A stretch of DNA of 64,000 bases from Oscillospiraceae bacterium (GTDB lineage Bacteria > Bacillota > Clostridia > Oscillospirales > CAG-272): contig SVUG01000008.1 of NCBI GenBank assembly GCA_015063385.1, positions 1-64,000 of the forward strand, given 5' to 3'. The notes under the pieces are model-generated. The model did no database searches. It had not been told where the DNA came from and saw only the letters and a program-made list of their open reading frames with translations. The position numbers were made by a program, and so were the translations under genes. Shown here in pieces: positions 1-8,411 of this stretch; position 1 is the stretch's first letter; every line of letters begins with the position of its first letter.

Positions 1-3000
1 CGCTCATTGCGGAAGTGTTAACAGTGTTCTCAAATACAGAGTTTTCAGTTGCATCTGCTGTTTCAACGTCAGACTTAGCTACAAAGTTGTACTCGCTGGA
101 CTCTGCAATCACTTCATCGCTCATAGCAGAAGTGTTTACAGCGTTCTCAAATACGGAATTCTCGGTTGCTTCTGCTGTTTCAACGGAAACCTTAGCAACT
201 GCATTGTACTCGGAAGATTCTGCAATTACCTCATCACTCATTGCGGAGGTATTTACAGCGTTCTCAAATACGGAATTCTCGGTTGCTTCTGCTGTTTCAA
301 TGTCAGACTTAGCTACAGTGTTGTATTCGCTGGACTCTGCAACCACCTCATCGCTCATTGCGGAGGTGTTTACAGCATTTTCGAATACAGAGTTTTCAGT
401 TGCATCAGCAGTCTCAACATCAGCCTTAGCAACTGCATTGTATTCAGAAGATTCTGCAACCACCTCATCACTCATTGCGGAGGTGTTTACAGTGTTCTCA
501 AATACAGAATTTTCTGTTGCTTCTGCTGTTTCAACGTCAGACTTTGCAACTGCGTTGTACTCGCCGGACTCTGCAATAACCTCATCGCTCATTGCAGAAG
601 TGTTTACAGTGTTCTCAAATACAGAGTTTTCTGTTGCATCTGCGGTTTCAACGTCAGACTTGGCTACAAAGTTATACTCAGAAGACTCTGAAACTACTTC
701 GTCGCTCATTGCAGAGGTGTTTACAGCGTTCTCAAATACAGAGTTTTCAGTTGAGTATGCGGTCTCAACAACGGGTTTAGCAACAGTGTTGTATTCGCTG
801 GACTCTACAATAACCTCGTAGCGATTTGCTGATGTTTCGATTACATCTTCAAGATTGGTAGTCTCTACATTGTTCTCAAAGATTGCTGTATCAACTACAG
901 GTATAGCTTCAGGTTCTTTTGCTACAGTTGCATATGCAAGAGGCTTAGATGCCGGTATATCCTCAACAGGTGCTGTATGTGCAACCGGGGCAACAACAAT
1001 CTCATCTTCAAGAGTAGTGGTTTCTACATTGTTCTCAAAGATTGCTGCATCAACTGCAGGCGCAGGCTCTTCTGACTTGGGTGCTGCCGCATAGGTAAGA
1101 GGCTTGGATGCAGGTATATCCTCAACAGGTGCTGTGTGAGCAACCGGCGCAACAACAATCTCGTCTTCAAGAGTTGTAGTCTCTACGTTGTTCTCAAAGA
1201 TTGCTGTATCAACTACAGGTGCAGGCTCTTCTGCCTTGGGTGCTGCCGCATAAGTGAGAGGCTTGGATGCAGGAATATCCTCAACGGGTGATGTGTGAGA
1301 AACCGGTGCAACGTAGATTTCGTCCTCAAGAGTAGTGGTTTCTACGTTGTTCTCGATAATCGCTGCGTCAACTGCGGGCGCAGGCTCTGCCGCCTTAGGT
1401 GCTGCCGCATAAGTGAGAGGCTTCGATGCAGGTATATCCTCAACGGGTGCTGTGTGAGCAACCGGTGCAACAACAATCTCGTCTTCAAGAGTTGTAGTTT
1501 CTACGTTGTTCTCAATAATCGCTGCGTCAACTTCGGGCGCAGGCTCTGCCGCCTTAGGTGCTGCCGCATAAGTGAGAGGCTTCGATGCAGGTATATCCTC
1601 AACGGGTGCGGTATGTGCAACCGGTGCAACGTAGATTTCGTCCTCAAGAGTGGTGGTTTCTACGTTATTCTCAATAATCGCTGCGTCAACTGCGGGCGCA
1701 GGCTCTGCCGCCTTGGGTGCTGCCGCATAAGTGAGAGGCTTAGATGCAGGTATATCCTCAACGGGTGCTGTATGTGCAACGGGTGCGACAACAATCTCGT
1801 CTTCAAGAGTAGTGGTTTCTACGTTGTTCTCAAAGATTGCTGCATCAACTGCAGGTGCAGGCTCTTCTGCCTTGGGTGCCGCCGCATAAGTGAGAGGCTT
1901 AGATGCAGGAATGTCAGATACAGGCTCGGTATGAGCAACCGGCGCAACGTAGATTTCGTCCTCAAGAGTAGTGGTTTCTACGTTATTCTCGATAATCGCT
2001 GCATCAACTGCGGGCGCAGGCTCTGCCGCCTTAGGTGCTGCCGCATAAGTAAGAGGCTTTGATGCAGGAATATCCTCAACAGGTGCTGTGTGAGCAACAG
2101 GCGCAACAACAATCTCATCTTCAAGAGTAGTGGTTTCTACGTTATTCTCGAATACTGCCGCATCAACTGCGGGTGCAGGCTCTTCTGCCTTGGGTGCCGC
2201 CGCATAGGTAAGAGGCTTGGATGCAGGTATATCCTCAACAGGTGCTGTGTGAGCAACGGGCGCAACGTAGATTTCGTCCTCAAGTGTAGTGGTTTCTACA
2301 TTGTTCTCAATAATCGCTGCATCAACTGCAGGCGCAGGCTCTTCTGCCTTGGGTGCCGCCGCGTAGGTAAGAGGCTTGGATGCAGGAATGTCAGATACAG
2401 GCTCGGTGTGAGCAACCGGCGCAACGTAGATTTCGTCCTCAAGAGTGGTTGTCTCTACATTGTTCTCAATAATCGCTGCGTCAACTGCGGGCGCAGGCTC
2501 TGCCGCCTTGGGTGCCGCCGCATAGGTAAGAGGCTTGGATGCAGGAATGTCAGATACAGGCTCGGTATGAGCAACCGGTGCAACGTAGATTTCGTCCTCA
2601 AGAGTGGTTGTCTCTACATTGTTCTCAATAATCGCTGCGTCAACTGCGGGCGCAGGCTCTGCCGCCTTGGGTGCTGCCGCATAAGTGAGAGGCTTGGATG
2701 CAGGAATGTCAGATACAGGCTCGGTGTGGGCGACAGGCTCAACCTTAACCTCATCCTTAAGCTCGGTGGCAACAATGCTGTTTTCAAAGACCGACGCGCT
2801 AAAACGAATTGCTCCGTCATTATCTCCAGAAGTGTAAATTGTAATCGGAACTTCGTTAAGAACGTAATTTTTAGGCTCAGATGCAGGAAGCACGGGTTCA
2901 TTCGGGAATGAAAGGGGTGCCGCAGAGGGGGCGGGGTCTTCAAGAGATACCCTGGCGACAGAATCCTCCATTACAAAGCTCGGTGCAACAGGTGTTGCAA

Positions 3001-3826
3001 ACTGCGAGTTAAGAACAGGTGCATTTATGTATGTTAAAGGAGATGCTTGTGGGGTTTGAACAGGTTCTATAGGAGTTGTGGGCTGCACGGTTATTCTGCC
3101 GTCTTCAAGGGGCGCATATGGAATATCATTTTGATAAACATACGCATTTGAATCAGGGGCGGAATCCGTGGGCGGAGCATACAGATGCTGGTATCCGGAG
3201 GTTGTGTTTTCAAGAGCCTCTGGAGCTATGGTAGGAGGAGCTACAAGCTCGTCAGTAGTAAACTGTATTCCTTCAACACTCTCAAAGACAGTATTTGTCA
3301 CCTGCTGATACGGAGCATAGGGCTCAGCACCCATACGTATTGCCTGAACGGGATCAATTGGAGTCTCTTCTATAGTATAATGATTTAATCCTCTGATTGG
3401 ATCAACCGGCACAAGATCATCAAGATATGCTGCTGGCGGTGGCTCTGCATCAATCATTACCGTATCCGGAGCATCCCAAAGATGCTCATCCAGCTCGTCA
3501 TATATCTTTATGGTTTCCTCATAACTGCAATACTTGCGCTCCTTGATTATGTGTCTGGCCTTCAAATACACGTATACAAGAACGGCGACGAGTGCAATAA
3601 ATCCTGCCACCATTGCCAAGAATACGTAAAACATCGGGTCAGACCAGAGCGACTGAGGTGCCGAATCTGTGGGAGGTGTCTCACTTCCCTCTCCGGCGGT
3701 GGCTGTTATGCTATTAGCAGCCTCACCAATCGTTTCAGCACATACCGGCAACGCTATAAAGAGTATCATAGCGAAAACCAAAAGCAGTGCCGTCACGGCT
3801 TTGTCATGCTTAAAGAACCTGTTCAT
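1..3826 (-). CDS. Giant membrane-anchored tandem-repeat protein (3' part beyond window)
   Basis: An open frame runs unbroken for 1275 codons from ATG at 3826 (GGAG at 3831-3835) to the left edge, with no stop inside the window. Residues 8-30 look like a signal peptide ending PVCA-E; residues 65-88 are a second hydrophobic segment followed by a basic stretch (KARHIIKERK), which predicts the long C-terminal part is cytoplasmic. Residues about 92-345 are Pro/Ala/Thr-rich and acidic. Then come 12 near-identical 53-residue repeats (NVETTTLEDE, VAPVAHTEPV, IPASKPLTYAAAPK) and at least 7 repeats of 39 residues (SAMSDEVIAESSEYN, ENSVFEN). No sorting motif is visible. I do not recognise the family. 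Plus-strand ORFs here are shadows of the repeats. Confidence 0.85.
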   Translation of the reverse strand, partial: MNRFFKHDKAVTALLLVFAMILFIALPVCAETIGEAANSITATAGEGSETPPTDSAPQSLWSDPMFYVFLAMVAGFIALVAVLVYVYLKARHIIKERKYCSYEETIKIYDELDEHLWDAPDTVMIDAEPPPAAYLDDLVPVDPIRGLNHYTIEETPIDPVQAIRMGAEPYAPYQQVTNTVFESVEGIQFTTDELVAPPTIAPEALENTTSGYQHLYAPPTDSAPDSNAYVYQNDIPYAPLEDGRITVQPTTPIEPVQTPQASPLTYINAPVLNSQFATPVAPSFVMEDSVARVSLEDPAPSAAPLSFPNEPVLPASEPKNYVLNEVPITIYTSGDNDGAIRFSASVFENSIVATELKDEVKVEPVAHTEPVSDIPASKPLTYAAAPKAAEPAPAVDAAIIENNVETTTLEDEIYVAPVAHTEPVSDIPASKPLTYAAAPKAAEPAPAVDAAIIENNVETTTLEDEIYVAPVAHTEPVSDIPASKPLTYAAAPKAEEPAPAVDAAIIENNVETTTLEDEIYVAPVAHTAPVEDIPASKPLTYAAAPKAEEPAPAVDAAVFENNVETTTLEDEIVVAPVAHTAPVEDIPASKPLTYAAAPKAAEPAPAVDAAIIENNVETTTLEDEIYVAPVAHTEPVSDIPASKPLTYAAAPKAEEPAPAVDAAIFENNVETTTLEDEIVVAPVAHTAPVEDIPASKPLTYAAAPKAAEPAPAVDAAIIENNVETTTLEDEIYVAPVAHTAPVEDIPASKPLTYAAAPKAAEPAPEVDAAIIENNVETTTLEDEIVVAPVAHTAPVEDIPASKPLTYAAAPKAAEPAPAVDAAIIENNVETTTLEDEIYVAPVSHTSPVEDIPASKPLTYAAAPKAEEPAPVVDTAIFENNVETTTLEDEIVVAPVAHTAPVEDIPASKPLTYAAAPKSEEPAPAVDAAIFENNVETTTLEDEIVVAPVAHTAPVEDIPASKPLAYATVAKEPEAIPVVDTAIFENNVETTNLEDVIETSANRYEVIVESSEYNTVAKPVVETAYSTENSVFENAVNTSAMSDEVVSESSEYNFVAKSDVETADATENSVFENTVNTSAMSDEVIAESGEYNAVAKSDVETAEATENSVFENTVNTSAMSDEVVAESSEYNAVAKADVETADATENSVFENAVNTSAMSDEVVAESSEYNTVAKSDIETAEATENSVFENAVNTSAMSDEVIAESSEYNAVAKVSVETAEATENSVFENAVNTSAMSDEVIAESSEYNFVAKSDVETADATENSVFENTVNTSAMS
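24..845 (-). repeat. 117-nt tandem repeats (39 aa), 7 copies plus more off the edge
   Basis: The landmark GTTCTCA (A-TTTTCG in one copy) recurs at 26, 143, 260, 377, 494, 611 and 728, an exact 117-nt period that keeps the minus-strand frame. Each unit encodes 39 residues with the motif AESSEYN and ends in ENSVFEN. The array continues past base 1, so the copy number is unknown. Confidence 0.95.
871..2778 (-). repeat. 159-nt tandem repeats (53 aa), 12 copies
   Basis: The landmark TGTTCTC recurs every 159 nt from 871 to 2620, with a diverged thirteenth at 2779. Copies differ by few bases, alternating for instance PVSDIPASKP and PVEDIPASKP, and AIIENNVE and AIFENNVE. All are in frame in the giant gene. 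Both repeat types share an EN(S/N)V core, suggesting a common origin. Confidence 0.95.
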
Positions 3827-3934
3827 ATTATCTCCATTTCTTCATCATTACGGCTACTCAAACCCAAAATGCAGCCGAACAATAATATATTATATAATAT
3901 AATACACGCACGCTCGTGCGCATAATCAAAAATA

Positions 3935-3963
3935 ATTATAACATCTTTTATTTGTAAAATCAA
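3935..3963 (-). promoter_or_regulatory. Sigma-A promoter of the giant repeat gene
   Basis: On the minus strand TTGATT and TATAAT are separated by 17 nt. The predicted leader is about 100 nt and contains a GCACG/CGTGC hairpin (near 3905-3922) and an AT-rich palindrome. Confidence 0.6.
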
Positions 3964-3995
3964 TAGAAAAATTAAAAATTATTAAAAATAACAAA

Positions 3996-4185
3996 AAAGA
4001 GCCCATAAAATAGGCTCTTTGCACAAAAAAATAAATATCCCCCCGTAAAACGGGGGGTATTTCATTTTCGGGCATAGCCCTAACCGCTACTGGCGACGCA
4101 CAAGTGCGTTTTAGATTGGCCTGCCAGCCATGCATCTGTTACTTGCTACCCGTAAACGGGTTCATAATAAACCTTCTGCTAATCA
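3996..4185 (-). ncRNA. Candidate structured small RNA ending in two terminators
   Basis: The minus strand here contains consecutive hairpins: CCCGTTTACGGG (near 4150-4162), GGC-TGGCAG-GCC (4118-4129) nested near a CTGGC/GCCAG stem, ACGCAC/GTGCGT (near 4096-4109), then a perfect CCCCCCG/CGGGGGG hairpin (4039-4057) followed by a T-rich tract, and a second terminator AAAGAGCC/GGCTCTTT (3996-4020) with a T run. No convincing ORF fits. I could not match it to SRP RNA, 6S, tmRNA or a known riboswitch, and I found no clean promoter, so the 5' end is a guess. Confidence 0.4.
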
Positions 4186-4206
4186 ATTGTTTTTAACCGC
4201 ATTTAA

Positions 4207-4235
4207 TTGAATTTTCATTAGACCTATGTTATAAT
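4207..4235 (+). promoter_or_regulatory. Sigma-A promoter for the candidate small RNA
   Basis: TTGAAT and a perfect TATAAT are separated by 17 nt. No start codon with a ribosome binding site follows, which points to a non-coding transcript beginning near 4242. Confidence 0.65.
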
Positions 4236-4241
4236 ATCTTA

Positions 4242-4375
4242 AACAGTTTTTGCTGTTTCTCCGTATTGTGCTATATCTTTGACTGGCAGGTCTTTTTTAT
4301 TCCACATTATACGGAGTTTTATTTTTTTCATCGGTTAACCTCTTTTGAACCACGCGACTATCGCGTGGTTTTCGT
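4242..4375 (+). ncRNA. Candidate small RNA with own promoter and terminators
   Basis: From the predicted start the RNA begins with an AAACAG/CTGTTT hairpin (4241-4258). A long stem CTCCGTAT/ATACGGAG (4259-4316) follows, closing an internal GAC-TGGCAG-GTC hairpin (4281-4292); the long stem runs into a T-rich tract. A second strong terminator, a 10-bp stem AACCACGCGA/TCGCGTGGTT (4348-4370) with TTCGTT, ends the unit. Length would be about 85 or 130 nt depending on which terminator acts. I do not recognise the family. Confidence 0.5.
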
Positions 4376-4383
4376 TATACAAT

Positions 4384-4412
4384 AAAAGCGGAAGATAAAC
4401 TCTCCCGCTTTT
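4384..4412 (-). terminator. Terminator of the small lipoprotein gene
   Basis: Stem AAAAGCGG/CCGCTTTT lies just downstream (minus strand) of the lipoprotein stop. Confidence 0.55.
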
Positions 4413-4418
4413 TAAAAA

Positions 4419-4781
4419 TTACTTTTTAACCTTGTTGTACTGTACGCCTGCAATCTTGATGTAATCAACATCGCCCTCGGTACCGGTTTTGAAGGATACA
4501 GAATCGCCCTCTGCCTCATCACCTTCCCAAGTGAAAGCAATCTTGAATTCATTATCGCCTGCTTCGTAAATCTTGTACTTACCTTCGGTAACGGTGGTCT
4601 CACCTATAAGAGGATCAGTGGTGCAAGTAACCTTGCCGAACATACCGAACTCATAAGTAATCTTACTGCCAAGAACTTCAGCTTCATAAGTACCGCTTAC
4701 GCTCTTACTGCAAGAAGCAAGAGTGAAGATGGAGCCTACGAGAAGCACGCACACAAGAATGGTAGAAATAATCTTTTTCAT
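4419..4781 (-). CDS. Small lipoprotein, unknown function
   Basis: 120 residues. The N-terminus is a type II signal peptide (KK, hydrophobic core, lipobox LASC with Cys24), so the mature part is about 96 residues anchored on the outer face of the membrane. The mature domain starts SGTYEAE and looks like a small beta-strand-rich domain. AAGGAGT precedes the ATG. It has its own promoter and terminator and is divergent from the DUF5662 gene. I do not recognise a specific function. Confidence 0.8.
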   Translation of the reverse strand: MKKIISTILVCVLLVGSIFTLASCSKSVSGTYEAEVLGSKITYEFGMFGKVTCTTDPLIGETTVTEGKYKIYEAGDNEFKIAFTWEGDEAEGDSVSFKTGTEGDVDYIKIAGVQYNKVKK

Positions 4782-4828
4782 TTTTTTACTCCTTTTTGTT
4801 TTTCTCGAATTGATTACGAGTTTATACT

Positions 4829-4857
4829 ATTTTATCAATTTATCAAACTTTTGTCAA
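4829..4857 (-). promoter_or_regulatory. Sigma-A promoter of the lipoprotein gene
   Basis: TTGACA, 17 nt, TAAAAT on the minus strand, about 48 nt upstream of the ATG. It is back to back with the next promoter. Confidence 0.7.
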
Positions 4858-4885
4858 TAATTTTTAATGTTTTTTCATAATTTTA

Positions 4886-4914
4886 TTGACATTCATTAAT
4901 AAAAGAGGTAAAAT
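4886..4914 (+). promoter_or_regulatory. Sigma-A promoter of the DUF5662/permease pair
   Basis: TTGACA, 17 nt, TAAAAT; divergent from the lipoprotein promoter with 28 nt between the two -35 boxes. Confidence 0.7.
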
Positions 4915-4947
4915 ATTGTCAATATCTTACAAAAAAATGGGGTTTTT

Positions 4948-5487
4948 ATGTATATAAAAAACTTTTTTGGTCATCTTCTTGTTGTAGCAAGACACAGGCA
5001 CAGGGTTTTTATTAACTGTATGAAGTGCGGCATTTTGTGGCGAGGACTCGTGCACGACCTTTCAAAATTTACACCAACTGAATTTTTCGAGAGCGTGAAA
5101 TATTTTCAAGGCAACCGTTCTCCCATCGGTGCGGCGCGTCGAGCAACCGGTGTAAGCTATGCGTGGCTTCACCACAAGGGCAGAAACAAGCATCATATTG
5201 AGTATTGGACCGACCCCGAGTGCGAGGTCCAGCCGCTGATGCCATACAAATATGCAGTTGAGTGTGTTTGCGACAAGCTCGCAGCAACCAGAGTATATCT
5301 TGGCAAGGATTACAGCGACGATATGCCCCTTTGGCACTGGGAAAAGTACGGAAAAAGAATTGATGCCAACCCTAAAACCATAGAGTTTATAACCGAAGTC
5401 TTTTATGACGTCAGGGATATGGGAGAAAAGGCTGTTCTCTCAAAAAAATATATGAAGGAAAAATATCAAAGCATATGCTTGAAATAA
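4948..5487 (+). CDS. DUF5662 family protein
   Basis: 179 residues, cytoplasmic. Histidine-rich segments HDLSKF (about 37-42), HHKGRNKHH and HWEKYGK match what I recall of DUF5662, whose members have an HD-like arrangement of metal-ligand-type residues; no activity is established to my knowledge. The ribosome binding site is weak (GGGG at 4939-4942). The last 13 nt are shared with the permease gene, so the two are probably co-translated. Confidence 0.75.
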   Translation: MYIKNFFGHLLVVARHRHRVFINCMKCGILWRGLVHDLSKFTPTEFFESVKYFQGNRSPIGAARRATGVSYAWLHHKGRNKHHIEYWTDPECEVQPLMPYKYAVECVCDKLAATRVYLGKDYSDDMPLWHWEKYGKRIDANPKTIEFITEVFYDVRDMGEKAVLSKKYMKEKYQSICLK

Positions 5488-6602
5488 GAAAAATAAGCAA
5501 GGAAAACGTTCGCACATTCTTCAAAGAAAACGTCGTCCTGCTCGTCGCAATAGCCGCGGCGCTTATAACGTCATTTATCATACCCCCGGACGAAGAATAT
5601 CTTGGATATTTCGATTTAAAAACGCTCTCCTGCCTTTTCTGTGTGTTGGCAGTCGTTTGCGCACTGCGAAACATCAGATTTTTCTATACTCTTGCCAAAG
5701 CAATAGTCAGGCAATTCAGAAATGCCAAGACTGCAATACTGGTTTTGGTGTACATAACCTTTATCGGCTCGATGCTTATCGCAAACGATATGGCACTTTT
5801 AACCTTCCTGCCTCTCGGATATTTCATTTTGCATACCACAGGCAAGGAAAAATACATGGCGATTACCTTTATATTACAAAACATAGCGGCAAATCTTGGT
5901 GGAATGCTCACCCCGTTTGGTAATCCGCAAAACCTTTATCTCTACTCAAAATTCAACATTCCCGACGCCGAATTCATATCAATCATGTTCCCGCCGTTTA
6001 TCGTAGCGGTCGTGCTTATAACTGCATGTTGCTTAATTTTCGTAAAATCCGAACCGCTTGAAATTCACGAGAAAGCAGCCGAATTACCCATAGCAAGAAC
6101 GGTTATTTACCTACTATTGTTTACATTTTCTATACTTATCGTCTTTAAATTCATACCGTATCAGCTTGGACTGATAATAGTTCCGTTAGCACTTTTGTTC
6201 TTAGACAGGCAGGCGCTGTTGCAGGTTGATTACGGACTGCTCTTCACTTTTGTGTTTTTCTTCATCTTCGCAGGCAACATGGCTAGAATTGAAGCGGTAA
6301 GGGGTTTCTTCTCTATGCTGCTTGAAAAAAACACGCTATTCTTCTCTGCGATGAGCTGTCAGATAATAAGCAACGTTCCATCTGCAATTTTGCTTTCACA
6401 GTTCACGGATAATTACCGCGATTTACTTCTCGGAGTGAATATCGGCGGAGTCGGTACGCTTATCGCTTCTCTTGCAAGCCTTATTACATTTAAAGAATAT
6501 ACGAAGCAAGACCCCAAGCACACGCTGGGATATATAGTGAAGTTTACAGCGTTTAATTTCGCGTTTTTAATAATACTGATGCTGTTTTGCATGATTATCT
6601 AA
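5475..6602 (+). CDS. SLC13/ArsB-type (ion transporter superfamily) permease
   Basis: 375 residues with about ten membrane segments. Signature loops are visible: IANDMALLTFLPL near 100, GGMLTPFGNPQNL near 140, ISNVPSAILLS near 300, and GVNIGGVGTLIASLASLI near 320; this Asn-Pro plus Gly-rich pattern is typical of the citrate/arsenite/anion permeases. Substrate cannot be told from sequence; it is shorter than most (about 420-470). The ATG lies inside the end of the DUF5662 gene (13-nt overlap), implying coupling. Confidence 0.75.
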   Translation: MLEIRKISKENVRTFFKENVVLLVAIAAALITSFIIPPDEEYLGYFDLKTLSCLFCVLAVVCALRNIRFFYTLAKAIVRQFRNAKTAILVLVYITFIGSMLIANDMALLTFLPLGYFILHTTGKEKYMAITFILQNIAANLGGMLTPFGNPQNLYLYSKFNIPDAEFISIMFPPFIVAVVLITACCLIFVKSEPLEIHEKAAELPIARTVIYLLLFTFSILIVFKFIPYQLGLIIVPLALLFLDRQALLQVDYGLLFTFVFFFIFAGNMARIEAVRGFFSMLLEKNTLFFSAMSCQIISNVPSAILLSQFTDNYRDLLLGVNIGGVGTLIASLASLITFKEYTKQDPKHTLGYIVKFTAFNFAFLIILMLFCMII

Positions 6603-6606
6603 CAAA

Positions 6607-6632
6607 AAAAGACTGCTTTATGGCAGTCTTTT
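6607..6632. terminator. Bidirectional terminator
   Basis: Stem AAAAGACTGC/GCAGTCTTTT lies between the convergent permease and nucleotidyltransferase genes. Confidence 0.8.
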
Positions 6633-6638
6633 TTATTA

Positions 6639-7550
6639 TCAGAAGTTTTCGGGATATACTCCCTGATTTTTCAGCTCTTTAAAAGCATTTACTACGTCAA
6701 TTTTGTCTTCCTTGTAGGTGACACCGTACCACTTATCCTCGTTATCCAAGACCTTAACGTCTGCCTTGCCCTCTTTTATGAGGTCGGCAACAACGGTAGG
6801 AATGAAGAACTCACACTTTTCGGGATTTTTCTCGAGGTTTTCGGTAAGGAAAGCTGCAAATCTGTCGTTGCACTCTTTAATATAAGAAGCAGTAAAGCCC
6901 CAAAGGTTCATAGATACGAGAGTTTCGGGGTCGAGGTCATAGTCCACGCCGTCCTCGGTGTAGTAAATCTTGCCATCGGCAGTACCGATTTTCGTGCGCT
7001 CAACTATCTCGGTAAGCATGCCGTCTTCGTTTGACTGGCAAACTCCGCGCGATACGGTTCCCTGCTCGGTGACTGTGTTCTTGATACGGTAGCCAACCAT
7101 CGCGTAATGGTACTTATCGTCGTCGTTTGTATTTTTGAGGAAATTATAAATCTTTTCAAATGCGTGTGCACCATAGTAGTCGTCGGCGTTGATAACCGCG
7201 AATGGCGCGTCAACTATACCTGCACAGCAGGCAATAGCGTGTGCAGTGCCCCATGGCTTGCTTCTACCATTGGGAACGGAATATCCGCTCGGAATCTTAT
7301 CAATTTCCTGGAAAACGTATCTTACGTTAATGTCCTTGCCCTCGAGGTGAGCGTCCATAACCTCACGGAAGTCCTTTTCGATAGCCTTTTTAATAATAAA
7401 GGTAATATCACGGAAGCCCGCCTTTATTGCATCGTAAATTGAATAATCAATTATTATGTGACCGGCGTCGTCAACCTTATCTATCTGTTTGAGGCCTCCG
7501 TAGCGGCTACCCATTCCTGCTGCCATAATTACGAGATGTGGATTTTTCAT
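6639..7550 (-). CDS. NTP_transferase-fold nucleotidyltransferase
   Basis: 303 residues from the ATG at 7550; a longer frame opens at 7655, but GGAGGGG sits 7 nt before 7550 and the promoter -10 lies at 7584. The N-terminus HLVIMAAGMGSRYGGLKQ is the nucleotide-binding signature of sugar-phosphate nucleotidylyltransferases, and NADDYYG is the metal-binding acidic motif. It would attach an NTP to a sugar phosphate or similar alcohol phosphate in the cytoplasm. The specific substrate is not evident and no polysaccharide genes adjoin it. Confidence 0.75.
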   Translation of the reverse strand: MKNPHLVIMAAGMGSRYGGLKQIDKVDDAGHIIIDYSIYDAIKAGFRDITFIIKKAIEKDFREVMDAHLEGKDINVRYVFQEIDKIPSGYSVPNGRSKPWGTAHAIACCAGIVDAPFAVINADDYYGAHAFEKIYNFLKNTNDDDKYHYAMVGYRIKNTVTEQGTVSRGVCQSNEDGMLTEIVERTKIGTADGKIYYTEDGVDYDLDPETLVSMNLWGFTASYIKECNDRFAAFLTENLEKNPEKCEFFIPTVVADLIKEGKADVKVLDNEDKWYGVTYKEDKIDVVNAFKELKNQGVYPENF

Positions 7551-7583
7551 ATCAAACCCCTCCATTTTCCAAATTCTAGAACC

Positions 7584-7612
7584 ATTATACTCCATCAAAA
7601 CGGCTTTTTCAA
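7584..7612 (-). promoter_or_regulatory. Sigma-A promoter of the nucleotidyltransferase
   Basis: TTGAAA, 17 nt, TATAAT on the minus strand; it rules out the longer ORF start at 7655. Confidence 0.7.
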
Positions 7613-7692
7613 TGGAAAAAGGAACAATGTTTTTGTAAAATAGAACAATATGCACGCATTTTTACAAATTGGTAAAAAAAGCCCCATTATAC

Positions 7693-7721
7693 TTGAAAAA
7701 GAGCGAAAATTGAGGTATAAT
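7693..7721 (+). promoter_or_regulatory. Sigma-A promoter of upp
   Basis: TTGAAA, 17 nt, TATAAT, about 28 nt upstream of the upp ATG. Confidence 0.75.
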
Positions 7722-7736
7722 ATAAAAAAACGATAA

Positions 7737-8378
<642 letters not shown>

Positions 8379-8411
8379 TTTTCAGGAAAAATCGGAGAGG
8401 AGGTGTTTATT

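Noticed and set aside
24..2778. CRISPR-like regular array
   Set aside because: Units are 117 and 159 nt of continuous near-identical coding sequence with no variable spacers and no cas genes.
15..2911. Long plus-strand ORFs rich in Ser/Thr or in Cys/Arg/Asn repeats
   Set aside because: They are antisense shadows of the minus-strand tandem repeats. The minus frame starts with a ribosome binding site, signal peptide and promoter and stays open throughout; the plus frames stop and restart at repeat boundaries.
3996..4185. SRP RNA, 6S RNA or a tRNA
   Set aside because: The conserved SRP loop sequence is absent, the fold is a string of hairpins rather than the 6S rod, and no cloverleaf or TTCRA loop is visible. 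Kept only as an unclassified candidate.
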